DNA of 64,000 bases from Crystallibacter degradans (GTDB lineage: Bacteria; Actinomycetota; Actinomycetes; Actinomycetales; Micrococcaceae): positions 372,001 through 436,000 of the forward strand of contig NZ_JABBCH010000001.1 in NCBI RefSeq assembly GCF_012952295.1, given 5' to 3'. Positions 8,773 to 16,169 of the stretch are shown here, in pieces. A model generated the notes under the pieces. It did no database searches. It was not told the DNA's origin and saw nothing but the letters and a program-made list of their open reading frames with translations. A program made the translations under genes and the position numbers. Within the stretch, counting starts at the first letter, position 1; every line of letters begins with the position of its first letter.

Positions 8773-9261
8773 TCAGAGCAGCGACTGGATCACCAGTGTC
8801 CATCGGTCCAGCCATTCGCGCGAGCTTGCCGGGTCTTCCCAGGACTTCTCGTTGAGGTACAAACCCTGGACCGGAACCGTGGCACCGAGCTCAACGAGTA
8901 CCGGTTTGAGCAGTAACTCCGGGGCCAGCGCGTGGGCCGGGCCGGCGCCGAGCATCAACGGCACCGCGACAACGCCTTTGAGCCCGTCGCCGGTTGCGAA
9001 CTGATCAAGGAAGAGTTTGAGCACTCCGGTATAAGTGGCCTTGAAGGTCGGCGACGCGAAGATCACCAGATCGCTCGACTGGACTGTCGTCACGGCCGCA
9101 GCGACGGCGTCGTCCCCCCACCCCAGTAGGCCCGGCCCCAAAGTGATGACGTCGATGGCATGGTCCACCGGGGCTCCGGTGATCTGTTCGGCCACGAGCC
9201 GGGCCGCGGCAAGGGTCCGGGAGGCCGGCTTCGGGTTTCCTGCAACTACGGTAACAGTCAT
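8773..9261 (-). CDS. NADPH-dependent FMN reductase
   Basis: A 162-residue flavodoxin-like fold protein of the NADPH-dependent FMN reductase family (SsuE/ArsH-type). The FMN phosphate loop is the N-terminal VVAGNPKPASRTLAAA; the second flavin loop is ASPTFKATYTGVLKLFLDQF, which is strongly conserved in the family. It would supply reduced FMN or reduce a quinone or azo substrate in the cytosol. No monooxygenase partner is adjacent, so its physiological partner is unknown. The start ATG 9261 gives the complete beta1 strand. Confidence 0.9.
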   Translation of the reverse strand: MTVTVVAGNPKPASRTLAAARLVAEQITGAPVDHAIDVITLGPGLLGWGDDAVAAAVTTVQSSDLVIFASPTFKATYTGVLKLFLDQFATGDGLKGVVAVPLMLGAGPAHALAPELLLKPVLVELGATVPVQGLYLNEKSWEDPASSREWLDRWTLVIQSLL

Positions 9262-9499
9262 ACAGGGACGCTACCGTTCTGTCTCGGCCCTGGGGAGCCA
9301 CGTGTCAGGACGTTACAACCCGGCTTCGCTGCCACCCGTTCGCATGATGGACGAATGCTTTTATTCGGCGTTACACTGAATGACCAAATCAGCACCCTTA
9401 GCAACTGAATAACGCATGTCCCCTCTGACCCCGCGTCCGGGCGGACGAATCATCAGGCCTTCCAATACGCCCATCCCCAGGACCGTTAGGACATCTGCC

Positions 9500-9781
9500 A
9501 TGCGTGAGAATAGGTACACGGCCACAGCCAAAGCCAACAGCAAGCATCCGTACGACTGGGGCCGCGCCATGGCCCTGGCAGTCTCCAAGCTATTGCACCA
9601 GGCAGAGGATGACGGCCTTGCCACCCAGCGCAGGAACCTCTACGACGAGGATCTGCGCCTGAGGATCAGCGAACTGGCGGACGGCATCCAGATCACGCTT
9701 TCCTGGTCCCCCGTGGCAGCACCCGCCGCTGAAACCGCAGCCACCTCCCCATTGACCGTAGAACGCGTGACCGTCGCCTAA
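9500..9781 (+). CDS. Small hypothetical protein
   Basis: A 93-residue protein starting MRENRYTATAKANSK. The frame is open upstream to 9416, but ATG 9500 is preferred because it has a TTAGGA site in front and the upstream codons encode a Pro/Arg-rich stretch without character. The middle (GRAMALAVSKLLHQAEDDG) is helical; the end is Ala/Thr-rich. No family recognised. It converges on the next gene across a shared terminator, and codon use is ordinary for the window. Confidence 0.55.
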   Translation: MRENRYTATAKANSKHPYDWGRAMALAVSKLLHQAEDDGLATQRRNLYDEDLRLRISELADGIQITLSWSPVAAPAAETAATSPLTVERVTVA

Positions 9782-9785
9782 GGTC

Positions 9786-9816
9786 AAGAGCCACACCGAA
9801 TGCCGGTGCGGCTCTT
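9786..9816. terminator. Bidirectional hairpin between convergent genes
   Basis: AAGAGCCACACCG (9786-9798) pairs with CGGTGCGGCTCTT (9804-9816), one mismatch, five-base loop. The A-rich and T-rich ends suit termination on both strands. Confidence 0.75.
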
Positions 9817-9831
9817 AGCATTCCTGCCGGC

Positions 9832-10278
9832 TCAGTTGCCTTCCGAATAGCTGTCCGCCGGCACTGCGATCTGGAACCCGCAGGCGCAACGGAGCACCAG
9901 CGTGTCCAGTTCGACATGCGGCAGAGTGTCCGCCTCGGGATCATGGTTGAGCACCGGATCGTAGATGGGCCGCTGGGCGGAATCAAATGGCCGCATCGGC
10001 TCGCCGCAATGGATGTAGGCGGTATCGATTGCCACCAGCCAGCCTGCCTCATCGGTCGAGCCCAGCCATGGCTTCCGGGTCTGATGCCCGTAGAAGCTTT
10101 CACACTCGGCACATGAATAGCTGATGTTCCACAACGGATGCCCGCTGAGATCCTGCTCCTCCGCGGGCTCGACCTCTTCAACAATCAAATAGTCGTCTGT
10201 GGCGCAGACGGAGCACCAAGGATCAGAGACTTCGTCATCCCTGCCGATGGGCCGGTAGCGCTCTTTGTGATTGGGCAT
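9832..10278 (-). CDS. Hypothetical protein with two Cys-X2-Cys-like zinc-ribbon pairs
   Basis: A 148-residue soluble protein, MPNHKERYRPIG at the start. It has CSVC and CAEC pairs in the first half, spaced like a zinc ribbon, and a further HCGEP and CAC pair later. This suggests a zinc-stabilised fold, but I do not recognise the family. ATG 10278 is chosen; an upstream GTG at 10299 is also possible and would add seven residues. Two short palindromes about 80-110 bases upstream (10359-10391) may be its control sites. Function unknown. Confidence 0.6.
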   Translation of the reverse strand: MPNHKERYRPIGRDDEVSDPWCSVCATDDYLIVEEVEPAEEQDLSGHPLWNISYSCAECESFYGHQTRKPWLGSTDEAGWLVAIDTAYIHCGEPMRPFDSAQRPIYDPVLNHDPEADTLPHVELDTLVLRCACGFQIAVPADSYSEGN

Positions 10279-10358
10279 TACCACTCTCACTTCCTTCACA
10301 GAAGATCAATCTGGCCTTTGCTACGCCAACCCCCAACTAGATCTGGTCTAACTACCAC

Positions 10359-10391
10359 TAAGTATACTTACCGGTTCAACTTACAGTGTAA
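10359..10391. promoter_or_regulatory. Two adjacent palindromes in a divergent promoter region
   Basis: TAAGTATACTTA (10359-10370) is a perfect 12-bp palindrome and TTACA-G-TGTAA (10381-10391) a perfect 11-bp one, ten bases apart, in AT-rich DNA between the zinc-ribbon gene and the MarR gene. They look like operator sites; the cognate regulator is unknown. Confidence 0.45.
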
Positions 10392-10450
10392 ACCTGACAA
10401 CCGGCCGTAGGGTGCGAACCGCATGAACTCGCCAACTTTGCCTCCCTATT

Positions 10451-10488
10451 AGTTTGATTGGCACAATCAAACTTTAGGACGTATCCTC
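10451..10488 (+). promoter_or_regulatory. MarR-type operator and promoter of the MarR gene
   Basis: AGTTTGATT (10451-10459) and AATCAAACT (10465-10473) form a perfect inverted repeat around GGCAC, the size and base composition of MarR-family operators. TTGGCA (10458-10463) and TATCCT (10483-10488) can serve as -35 and -10. The operator covers the -35 box, so autorepression is the simple reading. The distance from -10 to GTG 10494 suggests a leaderless mRNA. Confidence 0.7.
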
Positions 10489-10493
10489 ATCAT

Positions 10494-11015
10494 GTGCAAA
10501 AGATTCAAGGGGCCGGAAGTCAGGCTGACACCGGCCCAACCGCGGGCGACAAAGTGCGGTCCAGCGTCACCCAATTGATCCGCTGGGCTGCGCGTTCGCA
10601 GGTCCGCAAAGAACTGTTTGGCCCCGCCGCTTCAGACATGTCCCCCAACGATGTGGCGCTGCTGGACTACATCAGCAAAAACGGCCCCGTCCGCGTCTCC
10701 GAACTTGCCGTCCAGCACGGCGTCGATAAATCCACCATGACCCCGCAGGTCCGTCGGCTCGACGACAAGGGGCTCGTGGACCGCCAGTCAGATCCTGGCG
10801 ACGCCCGGGCAACCCTGGTCAGCACCAGCGAAGAAGGCCGCGAGATGCAGCGCCAGATCGGTGCGGCCGGAGCCGATCTCTTTGACGAGGTCCTGGCTAC
10901 CTGGTCCGCGAAGGACCGTGAAACACTTGCGCGTATGCTGGACCGCTTCGTCCAGGAACTCGCTGACCACCAAGAAACCGGTTTCGAACCAGTCCCCGAA
11001 GGAAACACTAAGTGA
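10494..11015 (+). CDS. MarR family transcriptional regulator
   Basis: A 173-residue winged-helix regulator. The HTH is in DVALLDYISKNGPVRVSELAVQHGVDKSTMTPQVRRL and the wing in DKGLVDRQSDPGDARATLVSTSEEGREMQ, both very typical of MarR proteins; the C-terminal helix (RETLARMLDRFVQELADH) gives the dimer. A longer frame starts at TTG 10458, but that codon lies inside the operator, so GTG 10494 right after the -10 box is chosen. The stop overlaps the next start (GTGA), so it is translationally coupled to a membrane protein, a common setting where the regulator responds to a ligand handled by its partner. Confidence 0.9.
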   Translation: MQKIQGAGSQADTGPTAGDKVRSSVTQLIRWAARSQVRKELFGPAASDMSPNDVALLDYISKNGPVRVSELAVQHGVDKSTMTPQVRRLDDKGLVDRQSDPGDARATLVSTSEEGREMQRQIGAAGADLFDEVLATWSAKDRETLARMLDRFVQELADHQETGFEPVPEGNTK

Positions 11016-11797
11016 GCGTCCCCGCCCCCACCCGGAACATACAGGAGTTCAAAACCAGCCCTATGACTCGATTGCTCCTCGCTCTGGATAACTGGCGGCG
11101 CCGTGCCTCCGAGGCCAGCCTTGGCCTCCCGCTGGGAATTCTGGCTGTCACGGCCACCTTTTGGCTTGTGGTCTGGCTGGCGGACCATGCCCTGCAGGGC
11201 TCTATCTCCCCCGTGGGCGTACTCGTCCGGATCTACGGGACAGGCGCATTTGTCATGTTGACGCTGCTCATGGTCGCGATCGCGGTCTGGATGATCGTTC
11301 AAAGGTTGGGCTACCGTGACGTGTTCTTCGACGGCACGGACGACAGCGCAGAACAGCCGCCGCCGGCCCCGATGTGGGATTCCTCCATCCCGGACTTCAC
11401 CGGACAGATCACTAAACTGGTTTCTTCCATGGATGCCCCGGTCTCCCCGCTGGCTCTTACTACCTCGACCAACCCAGCCGTCGAAGCACCGTCAGAGAGC
11501 GGCATGCCGGCCGACCAGCCCACGACTTCCAGCAAGCAGACCGCCTCCACGGCCCCTGCCGCACCTGCCGGGCAAACATGCGAAACTGCGGAGCCAACAA
11601 CCGCAGCCCCAGCAACCGAAGTTCCCACCACCGCCAAACCGCCAGCACCGGCCAAGAGTGGAACGAGCCTCAACGCGAAGGCGCCTGCGGCGAAGGCATC
11701 TGCGGCGAAGGCATCTGCGGCGAAAGCCTCAACCGCGAAAGCGTCCAAAACGAAGCCGCTGCTGAAACGCAAAGGCCGCACAAGACCGCGGCCATAG
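11012..11797 (+). CDS. Two-helix membrane protein with Ala/Lys-rich, H1-like tail
   Basis: A 261-residue protein. Hydrophobic helices lie at about 37-57 and 68-96. The following cytoplasmic-type region is Pro/Thr/Ala-rich, and the end carries tandem AAKAS units and a basic finish (KTKPLLKRKGRTRPRP) like histone H1-type tails. The start GTG 11012 overlaps the MarR stop by four bases and has an AAGGAAA site. No known domain was recognised. The tail could bind nucleic acid or cell-envelope polyanions (inference only). Confidence 0.65.
   Translation: MSVPAPTRNIQEFKTSPMTRLLLALDNWRRRASEASLGLPLGILAVTATFWLVVWLADHALQGSISPVGVLVRIYGTGAFVMLTLLMVAIAVWMIVQRLGYRDVFFDGTDDSAEQPPPAPMWDSSIPDFTGQITKLVSSMDAPVSPLALTTSTNPAVEAPSESGMPADQPTTSSKQTASTAPAAPAGQTCETAEPTTAAPATEVPTTAKPPAPAKSGTSLNAKAPAAKASAAKASAAKASTAKASKTKPLLKRKGRTRPRP
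11686..11730 (+). repeat. Three 15-bp tandem repeats encoding AAKAS
   Basis: TGCGGCGAAGGCATC occurs at 11686-11700 and 11701-11715; a third copy with two changes is at 11716-11730. They encode the Ala-Lys-Ala-Ser units of the tail of the preceding membrane protein. Confidence 0.9.
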
Positions 11798-11813
11798 CGG
11801 ACCAGTGCACCAT

Positions 11814-11843
11814 TAGGAACGCCACAGGTAGGAACGCCACAGG
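11814..11843. repeat. Tandem 15-bp direct repeat
   Basis: TAGGAACGCCACAGG occurs twice head to tail (11814-11828, 11829-11843) just after the membrane-protein stop. A further inverted repeat, TTTCCA-N5-TGGAAA, is at 11895-11911, in the 250-base gap before the flavoprotein gene. No other structure is seen in that gap. Confidence 0.85.
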
Positions 11844-12048
11844 CCTCTTGACGGTCTACTGAACCTGGAGGATAGTCCAACTGGTTGGGGTTTGTTTCCA
11901 GTAATTGGAAAACCGACTGGTGGACCGGAAGGACGCAGGGCTTGGGGCCGATGTTTCTACCGGCTCATGAGGACGTGGCATTGAATACCTTCGGATCCGG
12001 GCTCGCGGTCCCGGGTCATTGGCTGAGCCGGAATGGTTGGAGCTCGTC

Positions 12049-13482
12049 ATGCTATCTCTTGAAGAAATACAAACATTGGCTGCCTTGGTCGCGGGACCTG
12101 TTACGGCACCTGGGGCGCCGGGCTACGCGGAGGATACCGCCGCGTTTAATCTCGCTGCCGTATATCGACCGGACGTGGCCCTTGGTGCTATGAACGCCGC
12201 TGATGTTGTGGCGGGCATACAGTGGGCTGCAGCCCACAATATTCCCATCGCGGTCCAAGCCACCGGCCATGGAGCCAACAGCTCCATCGAAGGCGGTCTG
12301 CTGATCAATACCAGCCGTATGCAGGACCTGCAGATCGATTCGGTGGAACGGACGGCGCGGATCGGTGCCGGAGTGAAATGGCGCAGCTTGCTGGCAGCCA
12401 GCGTTCCGCTCGGCCTGGTCGGCCTGCACGGTTCAAGTACCGACGTCGGCGTCGTCGGCTATACGCTCGGCGGAGGGTTGCCTCTTCTCGGCCGGGCATA
12501 CGGTTTTGCCGCCGATCATGTACGAAGCTTCGAGATCGTCACACCGGACGGCGTGCTGCGCCACGTGGACGCGGAGCATGAGCCGGAATTGTTCCGCCTG
12601 CTACGCGGCGGCAAAGGCAACTTCGGTATCGTAACCTCCTTGACCTGCAACCTTCTGCCCGTTGACGAGTTCTACGGCGGTGGCATCTTTTTCCCCGGGA
12701 CAGATGCAGCCAACGTACTCTCCACCTTCAACCGTTGGTGGCCGACCCTGCCCACGAAGGCAGCCACCTCTATCGCGCTGTTGCGGCTCCCGGATCTGGA
12801 TTTCGTACCGCCACCTTTGCGCGCGCAATTCGTCGTTCACCTCCGCTTCGCTTATCCCGGGCCGCAGGAGGAAGCCGAGACCCTGTTGGCGCCCATGCGC
12901 ATGGTTTCATCACCGATCATGGATATGGTCGGGCCAATGAGTTATCTGGACGTCGATATGGTGCACTTCGACCCACAGGAACCGCTGCCATACGAAGAAG
13001 CCGGCGCGCTGCTGCACAGTTTCGACGGCGATGCCGAGGCGGCCTTCCTCGCCGCGGCTGGCCCGGACTCGGACTGCCCCCTCATTCTGATCGAGCTTCG
13101 TCCACTCGGGGGCGCGCTCTCCCTGGGTGGCGTCGGAACGGACGCGGTTTCCGGACGAGACGCCGCATTCTCTCTGCTTGCCATTGGTTTGACGGCCCCG
13201 CCCATAGCAACTGCCACTACCGCGGCCATCCGGTCTCTGTTGCAAGCAATGGCGCCCTATTCCACAGGCCGGACGCTGGTGAACTTCCACGGAACGCCTG
13301 GGGACGCCACGGACCGTGCCCGTGCTTGGTCCCCGCAGGCGTACGAGGAGCTCGCTACAGCCAAGAGCCGCTGGGATCCCGCGAACCTGCTGCGCTTCGG
13401 CCATACGATCAGGGCGGAGGCAGCACAGGGTCCGGAAAGAGCGGATCGTCCAGCTCCCGCCCCACCTGCCGAGCTATCCTAG
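12049..13482 (+). CDS. FAD-binding oxidoreductase, berberine-bridge type
   Basis: A 477-residue flavoprotein of the PCMH/BBE type. The FAD-binding domain starts at about residue 35; VQATGHGANSS carries the histidine expected to hold FAD covalently, and VGVVGYTLGGGLPLLGRAYG is the typical downstream loop. The cysteine that gives a second covalent link in bicovalent members is absent there. The C-terminal BBE segment (RARAWSPQAYEELATAKSRWDPANLLRFGHTI) is present, with Trp-Asp-Pro-X-Asn near the end. Start ATG 12049 has GGAG eight bases upstream. It is probably an oligosaccharide, alcohol or secondary-metabolite oxidase; the substrate is unknown. The next gene begins six bases after its stop. 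Confidence 0.88.
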   Translation: MLSLEEIQTLAALVAGPVTAPGAPGYAEDTAAFNLAAVYRPDVALGAMNAADVVAGIQWAAAHNIPIAVQATGHGANSSIEGGLLINTSRMQDLQIDSVERTARIGAGVKWRSLLAASVPLGLVGLHGSSTDVGVVGYTLGGGLPLLGRAYGFAADHVRSFEIVTPDGVLRHVDAEHEPELFRLLRGGKGNFGIVTSLTCNLLPVDEFYGGGIFFPGTDAANVLSTFNRWWPTLPTKAATSIALLRLPDLDFVPPPLRAQFVVHLRFAYPGPQEEAETLLAPMRMVSSPIMDMVGPMSYLDVDMVHFDPQEPLPYEEAGALLHSFDGDAEAAFLAAAGPDSDCPLILIELRPLGGALSLGGVGTDAVSGRDAAFSLLAIGLTAPPIATATTAAIRSLLQAMAPYSTGRTLVNFHGTPGDATDRARAWSPQAYEELATAKSRWDPANLLRFGHTIRAEAAQGPERADRPAPAPPAELS

Positions 13483-13487
13483 GCAGG

Positions 13488-14321
13488 ATGCAGACCTTCC
13501 TGCCCTTTCCTGACTTTGCTGCCAGCGCGGCCGTCCTCGACGGGCCGCGCCTGGGCAAGCAACGGGTGGAGACATTGCAGATCCTGCGCGCGTTGGTTGT
13601 CCCCGACTACGGTTGGCAGCGGCATCCGGCAGTGCGGATGTGGATGGGGTACGTGCCGGCGCTGGTCCGCTACGGCTTGGCCATGACGGACGAATGGCTT
13701 GCACGTAGCCATGCGGACGGCACCCGCGGGTTGATCCGTGAGTTCGCACCGGAAGCTGAAAGCGCGGCGCCAGCGGCTCCGCCGTGGCTGGGCGATGAAG
13801 ATTTTCACCGGGCCCATCGTTCCAACCTGATCCAGAAGGATCCGGGATTCTACGGGCCCCGCTTCCCCGGCACTGCCGATGCCCTGCCCTATATCTGGCC
13901 CGAACCGTCCACCGAACTGGTCCCCGCTGAAGTCACCGGCCCGCGCTTGTGGATAGCCCGCACCCAAGGCGGGCAAGGCGCAAAGCCGGGCACCGCCGTC
14001 GTTAGTCTTCCTGCTTTGACGCCCGCCGGGGTGCCGGTGCGGGGGAAGAAGGCCAGGCAGTTGGATGCGTTGCTCAACGAAGCGAACGACGGCGACCTGG
14101 CCGCCTTACCGCTCGACGGCGGCTTGCGCTTCGCTACCGGTACGCTCGGTCCGGTCACCGGTGCGGCGGACACGCTCGCGCGGACGTTGGTGCTCAGCGG
14201 GGAAATCAGCCGGACGGATTTTGACTGTCCCGCCTTGCTGCAGGACCCGCGGCTGTTCTTCGCCGTCCCGCTTCCGGCAGTTCTCCGCGGTGCTCCGGGG
14301 CCGCGATCAACTTACCGTTAG
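13488..14321 (+). CDS. MSMEG_6728 / Pyr_excise-like family protein
   Basis: A 277-residue protein. Residues 1-145 match the family that resembles T4 pyrimidine-dimer DNA glycosylase: MQTFLPFPDFAASAAVLDG, RLGKQRVETLQILRAL, then HPAVRMWMGYVPALVRYG and HRSNLIQKDPGFYGPRF. This family is usually annotated by its MSMEG_6728 member. Residues about 150-277 are an extra C-terminal part I do not recognise. The gene follows the flavoprotein by five bases and overlaps the stop of the converging kinase gene by four. A role in DNA repair is suggested by homology only; glycosylase activity is not shown for this branch. Confidence 0.75.
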   Translation: MQTFLPFPDFAASAAVLDGPRLGKQRVETLQILRALVVPDYGWQRHPAVRMWMGYVPALVRYGLAMTDEWLARSHADGTRGLIREFAPEAESAAPAAPPWLGDEDFHRAHRSNLIQKDPGFYGPRFPGTADALPYIWPEPSTELVPAEVTGPRLWIARTQGGQGAKPGTAVVSLPALTPAGVPVRGKKARQLDALLNEANDGDLAALPLDGGLRFATGTLGPVTGAADTLARTLVLSGEISRTDFDCPALLQDPRLFFAVPLPAVLRGAPGPRSTYR

Positions 14322-15220
14322 TCCGCCGGGTTTAACTGCGCGGCAGCCGCCGCCTGATGGTCGGGATTCCCTGTTGTCATCGCATACACGCCGTAGTTGA
14401 TGGGGGCGGCGGACATTAGCTCCGCGCATTGGTCGGCCAGCCGCGGCGGTACGCGTCCGCCGTCGTCAAGATAGCTGCGTACGGTGAGGTCAAAGGCCTC
14501 CGGGGTGGAAACCATGTGGTGGAACATGAAGTCCAGCGCCGGATCCGCCACCTTGGCAGTGGTCCAGTCGAGGACGGAACGGATTTCGGCGTTCTCGTCC
14601 AGCAGCAGGTGCGCCGGGTAAAGCTCCCCGTGGGTGAAGACGGTGAAGTCCGGCCAATAGCTGTCCTCGGCCAGCCAGGCGTTCCAGCGTTCCAGCAAGT
14701 TATCGGCTATCTGGAATTCGGCCTCCACCTTGGCCAGATTGGTGCGCCATTCCTCGCGTACCTCCTCCGGGGTCAGCGTGGGAATGCCGGCGGAATGGGC
14801 CTGCTCTGCGTCGATCCGGTGCAGCTGGGCGATCAGCCGACCCAGCGAGGCACAATAGGTTGGCGATTCGCGGTCGAAATGCCAGACGGGCTGGCCGTCC
14901 TCCACCGTCAGGCCCGGCTCCCCCGGCAGCGCTGGATACGCGATCAGTGAGCGGCTGCGGATCCGCCAGTCCGGCACCGCGGCGGAAAGTTTACCTTTGA
15001 CCAGCTTGAGGATTTTCGCTTCGTCGGCGATCTTGGCGGAGACGTCCGGCCGGCGCGGGATCCGCAGGACCCAGTGTTTGTTGTCCCTGGCGACGGCGAA
15101 CGCCACCAGGTAATCCAGGCCGGCCTCATTGAACGTGACGCTGGTGGAATCGATATTCAGTCCGTGTTCCTGGGCCAGTTCCGCGACCGAGGCGGCGGTG
15201 AATTCCGGTTCGTCTGACAT
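14318..15220 (-). CDS. Macrolide 2'-phosphotransferase-like kinase (APH fold)
   Basis: A 300-residue aminoglycoside-phosphotransferase-fold kinase, most like Mph macrolide 2'-phosphotransferases. The N-lobe carries GLDYLVAFAVARDNKHWVLRIPRR, with the pattern usual for Mph. The catalytic loop reads FTHGELYPAHLLLDENAEI and the metal-binding DFG-equivalent reads SVLDWTTAKVADPALDF. The catalytic-loop HGD of many APH kinases is HGE here, which may matter for activity. No mobile element or rRNA methylase is near, so this looks like a resident chromosomal gene. Whether it confers macrolide resistance cannot be read from sequence. Confidence 0.8.
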   Translation of the reverse strand: MSDEPEFTAASVAELAQEHGLNIDSTSVTFNEAGLDYLVAFAVARDNKHWVLRIPRRPDVSAKIADEAKILKLVKGKLSAAVPDWRIRSRSLIAYPALPGEPGLTVEDGQPVWHFDRESPTYCASLGRLIAQLHRIDAEQAHSAGIPTLTPEEVREEWRTNLAKVEAEFQIADNLLERWNAWLAEDSYWPDFTVFTHGELYPAHLLLDENAEIRSVLDWTTAKVADPALDFMFHHMVSTPEAFDLTVRSYLDDGGRVPPRLADQCAELMSAAPINYGVYAMTTGNPDHQAAAAAQLNPAD

Positions 15221-15322
15221 GGCGGTCCTCCTTGCGTTGGTGCCACTGTACCGAACGGATGCTAGCGTGGCCCGGCGACAAAACGGTTTCGGCCCGCGAT
15301 GCCAAAGACGGCAGCCAGCGGG

Positions 15323-15600
15323 TTAACGTTCCTGGGCTTGTGTGAGATCGGCTTCTATCCGGTGGGCAGCCTGCATAAGGGCGGTGCAGAAGTCCAAGCC
15401 GGGCGATTCCTTGATCCGGCTGAGCGGCATGGCGAGACAGATCGTGGCAATTATCTGGGTTCGTGACATCACCGGTGCACTCACGGAGCCAAGACCGGGT
15501 GTCCTCCTCCCGACAGGCGATCCCGAGCCGTGCCGTCTCCTTCAGATTAACGCTGCCGATCTGCCTGCCGGTCCTGACGCGGGAGTGCGGGCGGGCCTAT
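15323..15600 (-). pseudogene. Remnant of an IclR-family regulator, C-terminal domain only
   Basis: On the minus strand two frames join into an IclR effector-domain C-terminus: LKETARLGIACREEDT in one frame, then GLGSVSAPVMSRTQ, IIATICLAMPLSRIKESPG and LDFCTALMQAAHRIEADL in another, ending at TAA 15323-15325. The frame break is at about 15500 in a C-rich run. No helix-turn-helix half is found upstream, where the LapA-like gene begins. The piece is therefore a truncated, frameshifted relic. It is too short and broken to appear as an open reading frame of its own. Confidence 0.7.
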
Positions 15601-15656
15601 GCTGAAGGGCAACCGGCCCTTTGCCACGAGACTGCTGCCAAGAGAAGAGAGAAACC

Positions 15657-16151
15657 ATGGCCTCCGATCCGCGCACGCCCGATAACGTTCCCGCCCGTGA
15701 CGAGTCGGGGCACGAGGAACCTGGCAAGCCCGGCGCTTCAGGCACTTCCAGCCGCGGCACCGTTCCCGGTGCTTCCGGCGGTGCCGTGGTGCCGAAAGGG
15801 AAAGCAGGGAAAGAGAAGGGCAGGGCCGGGACAGAAGAACCCAAGCAGCCCGAGCCGGCGGACAGGGACGTTGAGGAGAAGCCGCGGATAACCCGGGCCG
15901 GCATGATCTGGACCGCCACGGTAGCGGGCTTGATTCTGCTGGTGCTGCTGATCATCTTCATCGCGCAGAACCAGGACCAGGTCACGCTGCGCTACTTCGC
16001 CTTGGAGGGCAGAGTAAACCTGGGTCTGGCCCTGTTTATTGCGGCAGTGGGCGGCGGACTCTTGACCGCCGTTGCCGGTGCCGCCCGGATCATCCAGCTT
16101 CGGGCCGTTGCGCACAAGGACCGGAAGCGGAAACGGAACCAGACCCGCTGA
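15657..16151 (+). CDS. LapA (DUF1049)-domain membrane protein
   Basis: A 164-residue protein. Residues 1-78 are a disordered Gly/Pro/Lys/Glu-rich cytoplasmic region. The first helix (MIWTATVAGLILLVLLIIFIAQ) leads into NQDQVTLRYFALEGRVNLGLALFIAAVGGG, the standard signature of lipopolysaccharide-assembly-protein-A-like domains: helix, NxxxVxxxFF-like strand, helix. A basic end (HKDRKRKRNQ) follows. In Gram-positive bacteria the role of such proteins is unclear. Start ATG 15657 follows AGAGAAGAGAG. It converges with the lipid-kinase gene. Confidence 0.85.
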   Translation: MASDPRTPDNVPARDESGHEEPGKPGASGTSSRGTVPGASGGAVVPKGKAGKEKGRAGTEEPKQPEPADRDVEEKPRITRAGMIWTATVAGLILLVLLIIFIAQNQDQVTLRYFALEGRVNLGLALFIAAVGGGLLTAVAGAARIIQLRAVAHKDRKRKRNQTR

Positions 16152-16169
16152 ACGGACACCCGGCGAGTC

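Noticed and set aside
12735-13487. Long upstream extension of the Pyr_excise-like gene through the flavoprotein gene
   Set aside because: The extension is the shifted frame of the flavoprotein; the family N-terminus MQTFLPFP begins exactly at ATG 13488.
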